A stretch of 34,611 nucleotides of DNA from an uncultured Bacteroidales bacterium (lineage in GTDB: Bacteria; Bacteroidota; Bacteroidia; Bacteroidales; UBA932), in assembly GCA_905234485.1 (NCBI GenBank), contig CAJOHV010000006.1:1-34611 (forward strand), read 5' to 3'. Within the stretch, counting starts at the first letter, position 1. Every line of letters starts with the position of its first letter. A model generated the notes under the pieces. That model was not told the DNA's origin, did no database searches, and saw only the letters and a program-made list of their open reading frames with translations. This document shows positions 24,348 through 30,958 of this stretch, piece after piece. The translations under genes and the position numbers were made by a program.

Positions 24348-26027
24348 ATGAAAAAGACTTTTATACTCATCGTCACAACCATTGCGATGTGCCTTTCGGC
24401 GCAGGCGCAGTCCATGTATGACGCATATACTTTCGCTGACATCAATTATATCGGCACGGCCAAGTCCGCGGGACTTGCAAACGCCGTGACCGCGCTCGGA
24501 GGAGACCTCGGAACGATAGGAATCAACCCGGCCGGCTCGGCTGTGGCGGGTTATTCGCAGTTCACGGTGACCCCGGCTCTCAGCCTCGCCGTGGGCCGCA
24601 CTCATTATGCTCTCAGTCCTAACAGCGCCAGCGAACCCGGGCAGAACAACTTCTATCCCGCTTTCAAACTTCCGAACATCGGAGTGTCGACACGATATGA
24701 CACGGACGGCGGAGCTGTCAGGTCATTTACTTTCGCCTTCGTGTGCAACACCGTGACGGACTATAACAGCAGGATGGTGAGCAAGGGTATGAACTCGCTC
24801 TCGTCGCGTTTCGGCGAGATGGCCGCAGCCGCCACGGATTTGAACATCGCTCCGGCGGACCTTGCTTCCAATAATTTCTACGACAATTCGGCTTATTCGA
24901 ACTACTGGGACACCGCAATGGGTTACGATATAGGCCTGATCAACTCCTTCGGCACTAACAACGAATATGTGGGCTGCTCGGAGGTGCTGACGGACAAGGG
25001 AGATCACTTCGTCCCCAGCGCGCTCCGCCAGACCAGCACGGTGACGCACCTCGGTTACAAATCGGACCTGCTGATGAACTTCGGTTTCAACATAAAGGAC
25101 CGCTTGTTCCTGGGGCTCAACCTGGGCATCCCGATGATTGAGTACTCGAACATAGAGAACTTCCAGGAAGTGGCGCAGACCGTGGAGGATTTCCCCGTGT
25201 CGTTCACTTACTCGGACGGCAGCACTGAAGACACCTATTTCAGCGACGCAATTTACCGCTACAATTACTACACTAAGGCTACCGGCGTGTATCTGAAGGC
25301 AGGTTTAATCTGGCTTCCCTCCAACAGCCTCAGGGTAGGCCTTGCATTCCAGACAAGGACTGTTATGAATGTGGAGGAGAGTTGGCAGCATAGCGGCAAG
25401 GTGGCCTACGACAACGGCAAGTCCTACAGCGGTTCGGGCGAAGAAGGCTGGTACAATTACACTCTGTACACCCCGGCTGTCCTGGATGCAGGCCTCGCCT
25501 GGACATTCGGCCGCAAGGGGTTGATCAGCCTGGACTACGAACTGGTCAACTACTCCAGGATGCAGTTTGAAAGTTCGGATTATTACGAAGAAGAGTATTC
25601 TTACGAAAATACCGCTATGAGGACTTTCAGCGGCCCGGCTCATAATATCAGGCTTGGCGTCGAACTGAATGTGGCGCCCGAGTTCTCCCTCAGGGCCGGA
25701 GCATCGCTGAAGACTTCCCCGGAGAAGTATTACAAAGATTCGACGGGCGCTGAAGTCACCTACGATGACTACAACAACGACTATTATCTGGGCAGGAAGA
25801 CTCTTCTTGGCTCGGGAACTCACTATAAAGATTATGTTATCGGCGCGGCCGCCGGCTGCGGCTTCAACCCTTCGGGCTCGTTCTTCGCGGACTTCGCCCT
25901 CCAGGGAACGCTGTATCCCGCGACCGTTTTTCAGCCTTATTACGACTACAATACGGTCTATTCCCCTCGCATCAGCCAGAGAAGGCTGCTCTGCGCAGCG
26001 GTGGTTACTCTCGGTTGGAGATTTTAA
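24348..26027 (+). CDS. FadL/OmpP1-like outer-membrane channel protein, 559 aa
   Basis: Signal peptide (MKKTFILIVTTIAMCLSAQA, cleavage before Gln21) followed by an N-terminal hatch-like segment with SAGLANAVTALGGDLGTIGI and NPAGSAVAGYSQF. The NPAG motif at 60-63 is the hallmark of FadL/OmpP1/TodX transporters that pass hydrophobic molecules across the outer membrane. The rest alternates hydrophobic and polar residues in beta-strands typical of a barrel (NIRLGVELNVAPEFSLRAGA near 429-448), and the chain ends in phenylalanine (TLGWRF), the outer-membrane insertion signal. The substrate is unknown. At 559 aa it is somewhat longer than E. coli FadL. It lies in a run with the aromatic-rich lipoprotein upstream and lpxD 9 bp downstream. 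Confidence 0.82.
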   Translation: MKKTFILIVTTIAMCLSAQAQSMYDAYTFADINYIGTAKSAGLANAVTALGGDLGTIGINPAGSAVAGYSQFTVTPALSLAVGRTHYALSPNSASEPGQNNFYPAFKLPNIGVSTRYDTDGGAVRSFTFAFVCNTVTDYNSRMVSKGMNSLSSRFGEMAAAATDLNIAPADLASNNFYDNSAYSNYWDTAMGYDIGLINSFGTNNEYVGCSEVLTDKGDHFVPSALRQTSTVTHLGYKSDLLMNFGFNIKDRLFLGLNLGIPMIEYSNIENFQEVAQTVEDFPVSFTYSDGSTEDTYFSDAIYRYNYYTKATGVYLKAGLIWLPSNSLRVGLAFQTRTVMNVEESWQHSGKVAYDNGKSYSGSGEEGWYNYTLYTPAVLDAGLAWTFGRKGLISLDYELVNYSRMQFESSDYYEEEYSYENTAMRTFSGPAHNIRLGVELNVAPEFSLRAGASLKTSPEKYYKDSTGAEVTYDDYNNDYYLGRKTLLGSGTHYKDYVIGAAAGCGFNPSGSFFADFALQGTLYPATVFQPYYDYNTVYSPRISQRRLLCAAVVTLGWRF

Positions 26028-26036
26028 AAAGAAGAA

Positions 26037-27023
26037 ATGAAATTCACAGCAAAGGAACTCGCCGAAGTTCTCAAAGGAACTGTAGATGGCGACCCGCAGG
26101 CAACAGCGACCACATTCGCAAAGATCGAGCACGGCAAACCCGGAGAACTCTGTTTTTACGCCAACCCCAAATACGAGCAGTACGTGTATACCAGCAAGGC
26201 TTCTATCCTTCTGGTAAACAAGGATTTCGAGCCTAAGGAGGCGGTGACTCCCACTCTCGTCAGGGTGGAGAACGCGTACACCGCGCTGGCAGATTTGCTC
26301 GAGTATGTGAAGTCGCTGCACAAATCCTTCCGCCGCCACCGCGGCCGTTGCCGCATCGCGCTGAGCGCGAAGATCGGCAAAAAGGTATGGATAGGCGATT
26401 TCGTGACCATAGGCAAAAAGAGTCAGATAGGCGACTGCACCAAGATCTACGATAATGTGACCATCGGCGACAACGTGAAGATCGGCGAGAAGTGCATTAT
26501 CTATCCCGGCGCTCATATTTTTGCGGACACTGTGGTGGGCGACAGGACGATTCTGCACGCAGGCTGCATCATCGGCGACGACGGATTCGGCAACGCCCTT
26601 CAGCCGGACGGTAGTTGGAAGAAGATCGAACACGTCGGAAACGTCATCATCGGTTCGGATGTGGAGATAGGTTCCAACACCTGTGTGGACAAGGCTCCGA
26701 TGGAGAGCACCATCATCGAAGACGGCGTCAGAATCGACGACCTCTGTCTGATAGCGCACAACGTAGTGGTGGGCAAGAACACCGCCATGGCCGGTCTCAG
26801 CGGTATTGCCGGTTCGGCCGTTATAGGCGAGGGCTGCATCATAGCCGGCCAGGCCGGCGTGGTCGGCCATATCAAGGTCGCTCCGCACACGACGGTGGCG
26901 GCCCAGGCCGGAGTGATCGGAAATGTCCGCAAGAGCGGGCAGGTTCTGATGGGTATGCCGGGCATACCTCACGCTACTTTTATGAGAGCATACGCAAAGT
27001 TTAAGGCAAGTGGCGAGGAATAA
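26037..27023 (+). CDS. lpxD: UDP-3-O-acylglucosamine N-acyltransferase LpxD, 328 aa
   Basis: Third step of lipid A synthesis: adds the second hydroxyacyl chain from acyl-ACP to UDP-3-O-acyl-glucosamine, in the cytoplasm. The N-terminal LpxD domain (residues 1-100, with KIEHGKPGELCFYANPKY) precedes a left-handed beta-helix of hexapeptide repeats (WIGDFVTIGKKSQIGD, then IYDNVTIGDNVKIGEK). The catalytic His is H241 in LIAHNVVVG, equivalent to E. coli H239. A basic stretch (HKSFRRHRGRCR, 95-106) links the domains. The length is close to the usual 340. It is followed by lpxC and lpxA, so it begins the lipid A cluster, and it starts 9 bp after the outer-membrane channel gene. Confidence 0.95.
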   Translation: MKFTAKELAEVLKGTVDGDPQATATTFAKIEHGKPGELCFYANPKYEQYVYTSKASILLVNKDFEPKEAVTPTLVRVENAYTALADLLEYVKSLHKSFRRHRGRCRIALSAKIGKKVWIGDFVTIGKKSQIGDCTKIYDNVTIGDNVKIGEKCIIYPGAHIFADTVVGDRTILHAGCIIGDDGFGNALQPDGSWKKIEHVGNVIIGSDVEIGSNTCVDKAPMESTIIEDGVRIDDLCLIAHNVVVGKNTAMAGLSGIAGSAVIGEGCIIAGQAGVVGHIKVAPHTTVAAQAGVIGNVRKSGQVLMGMPGIPHATFMRAYAKFKASGEE

Positions 27024-27036
27024 TCAAAACTTTTCC

Positions 27037-27044
27037 TATCTTTG
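27037..27044 (+). promoter_or_regulatory. Candidate internal promoter -7 box (TATCTTTG) before lpxC
   Basis: TATCTTTG, a perfect TAnnTTTG match, sits in the 32-bp gap between lpxD and lpxC, 11 nt before the lpxC ATG. There is no clear TTTG at -33. If active it would allow lpxC-lpxA expression independently of lpxD. Confidence 0.35.
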
Positions 27045-27055
27045 CCGCCGCTTTT

Positions 27056-27961
27056 ATGAAACAGCACACACTTTCTAAGATATATTCCTTCGAGGGAAAA
27101 GGACTGCATACGGGCTTGTACGCCAATATGCAGATATGTCCTGCTCCTGTGGACACGGGCGTAAGGTTCATCAGGACCGATCTTCCGAAAACCCACGGTC
27201 ACGAAGCGTACGCAGATGCCGTGGCGGAGAACGTGTCGAAGACCGCCCGCAGCACCACCATCACCAGCGGAGGAGTGTCGGTCAGCACCGTGGAGCATCT
27301 GCTCTCGGCCCTCACCGGTCTTGGGATAGACAATGCCTACGTCAGGATTAACAACAGGGAAGTCCCCATCCTGGACGGCAGCGCGAAGCCCTATGTGGAC
27401 GCGATAGCCAAAGACGGCGTCGTGGAACAGGAGGCCGACAGAAAGTGGATCGAGGTGAGCGAGGTCGTGGATTATAAAAACCCCAAGACAGGCTCGTGGA
27501 TCAGGGTCGAACCCGCGGATACACTGACGGTGGAATCGACCATAGATTTCAACTCGAGGGTGCTGGGAGTGCAGACGGTCAAGTGGGACCCTTCAGTGGA
27601 CTATGTCAGCGAGATTGCGCCCTGCAGGACCTTCTGCTTCCTTCATGAAGTGTTCGGAATGCTTCTCGCCGGGCTTGTGAAGGGCGGCGATCTCGGCAAT
27701 GCGATAGTCATTGTGGAGAAGCCCGTGAGCAAGTTCCGGATGAAAGTCATCAGGAAGATTCTGCGTCAGCCGAATCTCGCTGTGTCTGAGAGGGGCTATC
27801 TGAACCACATCGAGTTGCGTTTCCCCGACGAATGCGGGCGTCACAAAATGCTCGATCTTCTGGGTGACCTGAGGCTTTGCGGAGGTTTCCTCAAAGCGAA
27901 GGTCACGGCCTACAAACCCGGCCACAGCATCAACACTAAAGTTGCACAAATGATTAAATAA
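27056..27961 (+). CDS. lpxC: UDP-3-O-acyl-N-acetylglucosamine deacetylase LpxC (no FabZ domain), 301 aa
   Basis: Committed step of lipid A synthesis: zinc-dependent removal of the acetyl group from UDP-3-O-acyl-GlcNAc, cytoplasmic. Catalytic residues are visible: E80-H81 in STVEHLLSAL, H263 and D267 in RHKMLDLLGDL, and H290 in YKPGHSIN, matching E. coli E78/H79/H238/D242/H265. In most Bacteroidales this gene is a fusion of LpxC with the dehydratase FabZ, about 460 residues long. Here the reading frame stops directly after NTKVAQMIK, at the boundary of the LpxC domain, and lpxA begins 6 bp later, so no FabZ sequence is present in the locus. The truncation is clean, and the LpxC half looks intact and functional. 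Confidence 0.95.
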   Translation: MKQHTLSKIYSFEGKGLHTGLYANMQICPAPVDTGVRFIRTDLPKTHGHEAYADAVAENVSKTARSTTITSGGVSVSTVEHLLSALTGLGIDNAYVRINNREVPILDGSAKPYVDAIAKDGVVEQEADRKWIEVSEVVDYKNPKTGSWIRVEPADTLTVESTIDFNSRVLGVQTVKWDPSVDYVSEIAPCRTFCFLHEVFGMLLAGLVKGGDLGNAIVIVEKPVSKFRMKVIRKILRQPNLAVSERGYLNHIELRFPDECGRHKMLDLLGDLRLCGGFLKAKVTAYKPGHSINTKVAQMIK

Positions 27962-27967
27962 AACGAT

Positions 27968-28780
27968 ATGAATAATATTTCTCCTCTTGCAACAGTCCAT
28001 CCGGGCGCGAAACTCGGCGACAACGTAGAGGTCGGACCCTACGCTTTCATCGACGACAACGTAGAGATCGGCGACGGCTGCAAGATATATCCCCACGCGA
28101 CCATCTTCTCCTATGTGAAGATGGGTAAAGATTGCACCGTGTTCCCGGGCGCTGTCGTCGGCGCTATCCCTCAGGACCTCAAGTTCGACGGGGAGATCAC
28201 CTACGTAGAGATCGGCGACAGGGTGAACATTCGCGAGTGCGCCACCATCAACCGCGGAACAAAGGCTAGCGGCAAGGGCGTCACCCGCATCGGCAACGAT
28301 GTGCTGATTATGTCGTATGTGCACGTGGCGCACGACTGCACTGTGGGCAACCACTGCATCCTCGTGAGTTATGTGGGCATCGCCGGCGAGACTGACGTGG
28401 ACGACTGGGCCATCCTCGGCGGCAGCACCGTGGTGCATCAGTTCTCCCGCATCGGCAAGCACGCCATGGTCGGCGGCGGCAGCAAGGTGAACAAGGACAT
28501 CCCTCCGTATTCGCTGTGCGGCCGCGAGCCCATCTGCTACGCCGGTGTGAACATCGTCGGACTCCGCCGCAGGGGCTTCGAGTCGGACACCGTCCGTATG
28601 ATCAAGGACATCTACGACACCATCTACTACCAGGGCAACAACGTCACCGACGGTCTGGCCAAGGTGGAGGCCGGTTTCCCGGACACTCCGGAGAAGTTCG
28701 AGATCATCAACTTCATCCGCAATTCGAAACGCGGCATCGTCCGCGGCAACGACGTCACTGAAAAGGGCGCCATCGAATAA
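27968..28780 (+). CDS. lpxA: UDP-N-acetylglucosamine O-acyltransferase LpxA, 270 aa
   Basis: First step of lipid A synthesis: transfers a hydroxyacyl chain from ACP to the 3-OH of UDP-GlcNAc, in the cytoplasm. A left-handed beta-helix of hexapeptides occupies residues 1-190 (IGDGCKIYPHATIF, VGAIPQDLKF). The catalytic His is H122 in VHVAHDCTVGNH, equivalent to E. coli H125. The C-terminal helical domain contains VGLRRRGFESDTVRMIKDIY. The length is typical. It starts 6 bp after lpxC and ends 3 bp before the WbqC-family gene, so these are one operon. Confidence 0.96.
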   Translation: MNNISPLATVHPGAKLGDNVEVGPYAFIDDNVEIGDGCKIYPHATIFSYVKMGKDCTVFPGAVVGAIPQDLKFDGEITYVEIGDRVNIRECATINRGTKASGKGVTRIGNDVLIMSYVHVAHDCTVGNHCILVSYVGIAGETDVDDWAILGGSTVVHQFSRIGKHAMVGGGSKVNKDIPPYSLCGREPICYAGVNIVGLRRRGFESDTVRMIKDIYDTIYYQGNNVTDGLAKVEAGFPDTPEKFEIINFIRNSKRGIVRGNDVTEKGAIE

Positions 28781-28783
28781 GGT

Positions 28784-29347
28784 ATGCTGCTTTCGAGCGC
28801 ATACTTTCCCCCTACAGAGTACTTTGCCGTGCTGGCGAGGTACTCTGTTCGTATAGACGACTCTGAGAACTATCAGAAGCAGACCTACCGCAACCGCTGC
28901 CGTATCCTCACATCCAACGGCGTGGAGGACCTGAGGGTGCCGATTGTGCACGACGGGAAGCGCAGAATCACCGAGGTCCGGGTGGATTACTCGACCGACT
29001 GGGTGAGGCGCACCAAATATGCGATTGAGACCGCTTACTACAGTTCTCCTTTCTTCGAGTACTACCGCGACGAACTGTTCGCGATACTCGACTCTCAGCC
29101 GGAGACGCTCTGGGAACTGAACTCCCGGATTACGGACTTCTTCTGCCGGAAGATAGGGATAGCGCTTCAGCCGGGTCCGGACGATGGGGAAGACCTTCGC
29201 GATGTGATCCATCCTAAAAAGGCTCCCTATCTGAAGACGCGCGAGTACTGGCAGGTGTTCCGCGAGAAGTTCGGTTTCGTTGGGAATCTTTCGGTGATGG
29301 ACCTGCTCTTCAACGAAGGCCCTGAAAGTATTTGCATATTGAAATAA
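28784..29347 (+). CDS. WbqC family protein, 187 aa
   Basis: Member of the WbqC-like family. Diagnostic phrases: the N-terminal SSAYFPPTEYFAVLARYSVR, then DDSENYQKQTYRNRCRILTSNG (residues 26-47), LRVPIVHDGKRRI (50-62), WVRRTKYAIETAYYSSPFFEYY (74-95) and a C-terminal FNEGPESICIL. The family is sometimes encoded in O-antigen or sugar-modification clusters and its reaction is not established. It lies 3 bp after lpxA in the same operon, so a link to envelope glycan or lipid A metabolism is suggested, though in Bacteroidales it often simply travels with nearby housekeeping genes. Length is slightly below the usual 200 or so residues. Confidence 0.87.
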   Translation: MLLSSAYFPPTEYFAVLARYSVRIDDSENYQKQTYRNRCRILTSNGVEDLRVPIVHDGKRRITEVRVDYSTDWVRRTKYAIETAYYSSPFFEYYRDELFAILDSQPETLWELNSRITDFFCRKIGIALQPGPDDGEDLRDVIHPKKAPYLKTREYWQVFREKFGFVGNLSVMDLLFNEGPESICILK

Positions 29348-29361
29348 TAGTGCTATATTTG
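29331..29361 (+). promoter_or_regulatory. Promoter of the rimP-nusA-infB operon
   Basis: TTTG at 29331-29334 and TATATTTG at 29354-29361 are separated by 19 nt, the full Bacteroidota -33/-7 arrangement (TTTG-N19-TAnnTTTG). It overlaps the end of the WbqC-family gene. Transcription should begin near 29367, giving a leader of about 50 nt before rimP. Confidence 0.65.
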
Positions 29362-29373
29362 CATCCGTGAAAG

Positions 29374-29410
29374 AGATAGGAGGCCGAAAGGGCCGCCTAT
29401 CTTTGTTTTT
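29374..29410 (+). terminator. Terminator-like hairpin in the rimP leader (possible attenuator)
   Basis: AGATAGGAGGCC (29374-29385) pairs with GGCCGCCTATCT (29391-29402) with one A-G mismatch and a GAAAG loop. It is followed at once by TTGTTTTT (29403-29410), so it has the shape of an intrinsic terminator. It lies inside the predicted leader between the promoter and the rimP ATG at 29416. It could end upstream transcripts from the lpx operon, or it could regulate the rimP-nusA-infB operon, whose product NusA is a termination factor. Confidence 0.6.
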
Positions 29411-29415
29411 AGGAT

Positions 29416-29685
29416 ATGAAGAAATCAGAATTCGAAGCCGTTTTGCTGAAGGCTGCGGCAGAAAAAGGATGCAAGGTTGTCGAACTGCTTTTCGACGACG
29501 ACAATGTTTTTGAGGTGACCATCGACAAAGAGCAGGGTTCGGTGGATATCGAGGACTGCGAGTATGTGCACAGGGCGATCCTGGACGCATTCGACCGCAA
29601 TGTCGAGGATTACTCCCTCACCGTCAGTTCCGTGGGCCTGAGCCCGGAGGAGGCTGACAAACTTTTGGAAACAGTAAAAGAATAA
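29416..29685 (+). CDS. rimP: Ribosome maturation factor RimP, N-terminal domain only, 89 aa
   Basis: RimP helps assemble the 30S subunit. Residues 1-75 match the RimP N-terminal domain, especially VDIEDCEYVHRAILDAFD (38-55) and VEDYSLTVSSVGLS (58-71). The family is normally about 150-155 residues with a second, SH3-like C-terminal domain. Here the chain ends after PEEADKLLETVKE, so the C-terminal domain is absent. nusA starts 10 bp later, leaving no space for a frameshifted remainder. It is thus a clean short form, not an obvious pseudogene. The operon context (rimP-nusA-infB) confirms the identity. Confidence 0.85.
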   Translation: MKKSEFEAVLLKAAAEKGCKVVELLFDDDNVFEVTIDKEQGSVDIEDCEYVHRAILDAFDRNVEDYSLTVSSVGLSPEEADKLLETVKE

Positions 29686-29695
29686 CATACGAGAA

Positions 29696-30958
29696 ATGGA
29701 AAAAGAAAAAGTAGTGACTCTGATTGATGCCTTCAAGGACTTCAAGGAGGAGAAAAGCATAGACCGCCCGGTGATGATGGGCGTGCTCAAGGACGTGTTC
29801 CTTACCCAGATCGCGAAGACCTACGGTTCCGCGGACAACTTCGACGTTATCATCAACGTGGACAAGGGAACCTGCGAAATCTATCAGAACTTCGAGATTG
29901 TGGAAGAGGTGGAGAATCCGAACACCGAGATGACTCTCGATCAGGTGATTGCGGACAGTGGTGACGACGATTACGAAATCGGCGACCAGTACACCAAGAA
30001 ACTCAGCCTTGAAAGTTTCGGCCGCCGCGGCATCCTGAACATCCGTCAGAACCTGCAGGGCCGTATTATGGACATCGAGAAAGCGAATGTCTATAAGAAG
30101 TACTCTGAGAAGGTGGGCGAGATCTTCACTGGCGAGATTTATCAGACATGGAGCAAGGAAGTTCTTATTCTGGACGAAGACGGCAACGAACTGCACATCC
30201 CCAAGATGGAGCAGATCCCCGGCGAGCACTTCAAGAAGAACGACACCGTCCGCGCTATCATCAAGACCGTGGAGATGCGCAACAACACTACCCCTTACAT
30301 CATCTTGAGCCGTACTTCTCCCGAGTTCCTCGAGAGGCTCTTCGAGCAGGAGGTTCCTGAAATCGCCGACGGTCTGATCACCGTGAAGAAGGTGGTCCGC
30401 GTCCCCGGCGAGCGTGCAAAGGTGGCGGTCGAGTCCTACGACGACCGTATCGACCCGATCGGCGCCTGCATCGGCGTGAAGGGCGGCCGTATTATGGGCA
30501 TCGTCCGTGAACTCCACAACGAAAATATCGACGTTATTCAGTGGACTCAGAATCCTCAGCTCCTCATCCAGCGCGCCCTCAGCCCTGCGAAGGTCTCTTC
30601 CATCGATATGGGAGAGAGTCCTTCGGACAAGGTGAAGGTGTTCATGCAACCGGACGAGGTGCGCAAGGGTATCGGCCGCGGCGGATGCAACATCGCGCTC
30701 GCAGGTATGCTCGTTGACCGTGAGATTGAGGTTTGGCGCGAGGTCGCGAAGGGAGAGCAGGACGAGGAAGACGTCGCCCTGGACGAATTCGCGAACGAGA
30801 TCGACCAGTGGGTCATCGACAAACTCAAGAGCATCGGCTGCGACACCGCGAAGGACGTCCTCGCCATCAGCCCGGCGGACGTCGCGAAGCGCGCCGATCT
30901 CGAGGACGAGACCGTGGACGAAGTGATGCGCATCCTTAAGGCAGAATTTGAAGACTAA
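29696..30958 (+). CDS. nusA: Transcription termination/antitermination factor NusA, 420 aa
   Basis: RNA-polymerase-binding elongation factor that modulates pausing, termination and antitermination. Domains in order: N-terminal polymerase-binding domain (1-130), S1 RNA-binding domain (about 137-205, with [11 protein letters not shown] and [20 protein letters not shown]), then two KH domains ([27 protein letters not shown] around 255-281; [14 protein letters not shown] around 326-339). An acidic tail with a helix-hairpin-helix-like segment follows ([18 protein letters not shown] and on to EFED). The length is normal. It begins 10 bp after rimP, and its stop overlaps the infB start as TAATG. Confidence 0.96.
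   Translation: MEKEKVVTLIDAFKDFKEEKSIDRPVMMGVLKDVFLTQIAKTYGSADNFDVIINVDKGTCEIYQNFEIVEEVENPNTEMTLDQVIADSGDDDYEIGDQYTKKLSLESFGRRGILNIRQNLQGRIMDIEKANVYKKYSEKVGEIFTGEIYQTWSKEVLILDEDGNELHIPKMEQIPGEHFKKNDTVRAIIKTVEMRNNTTPYIILSRTSPEFLERLFEQEVPEIADGLITVKKVVRVPGERAKVAVESYDDRIDPIGACIGVKGGRIMGIVRELHNENIDVIQWTQNPQLLIQRALSPAKVSSIDMGESPSDKVKVFMQPDEVRKGIGRGGCNIALAGMLVDREIEVWREVAKGEQDEEDVALDEFANEIDQWVIDKLKSIGCDTAKDVLAISPADVAKRADLEDETVDEVMRILKAEFED

Noticed and set aside
25305..26972. A 555-codon minus-strand frame opposite the FadL-like gene and lpxD
   Set aside because: It is antisense to two well-supported genes and shows no motif; its His/Asp/Val-rich composition is that of a reverse-frame shadow.
27593..29590. 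A 665-codon open frame on the minus strand across lpxC, lpxA and the WbqC-family gene
   Set aside because: The plus strand carries three clearly recognised proteins with intact catalytic motifs; the minus frame has no recognisable domain and follows from GC-rich codon structure.
29686..29695. Frameshift explanation for short RimP
   Set aside because: Only 10 bp separate the rimP stop and the nusA ATG, and the nusA N-terminus is authentic, so no remnant of a RimP C-terminal domain exists in any frame.
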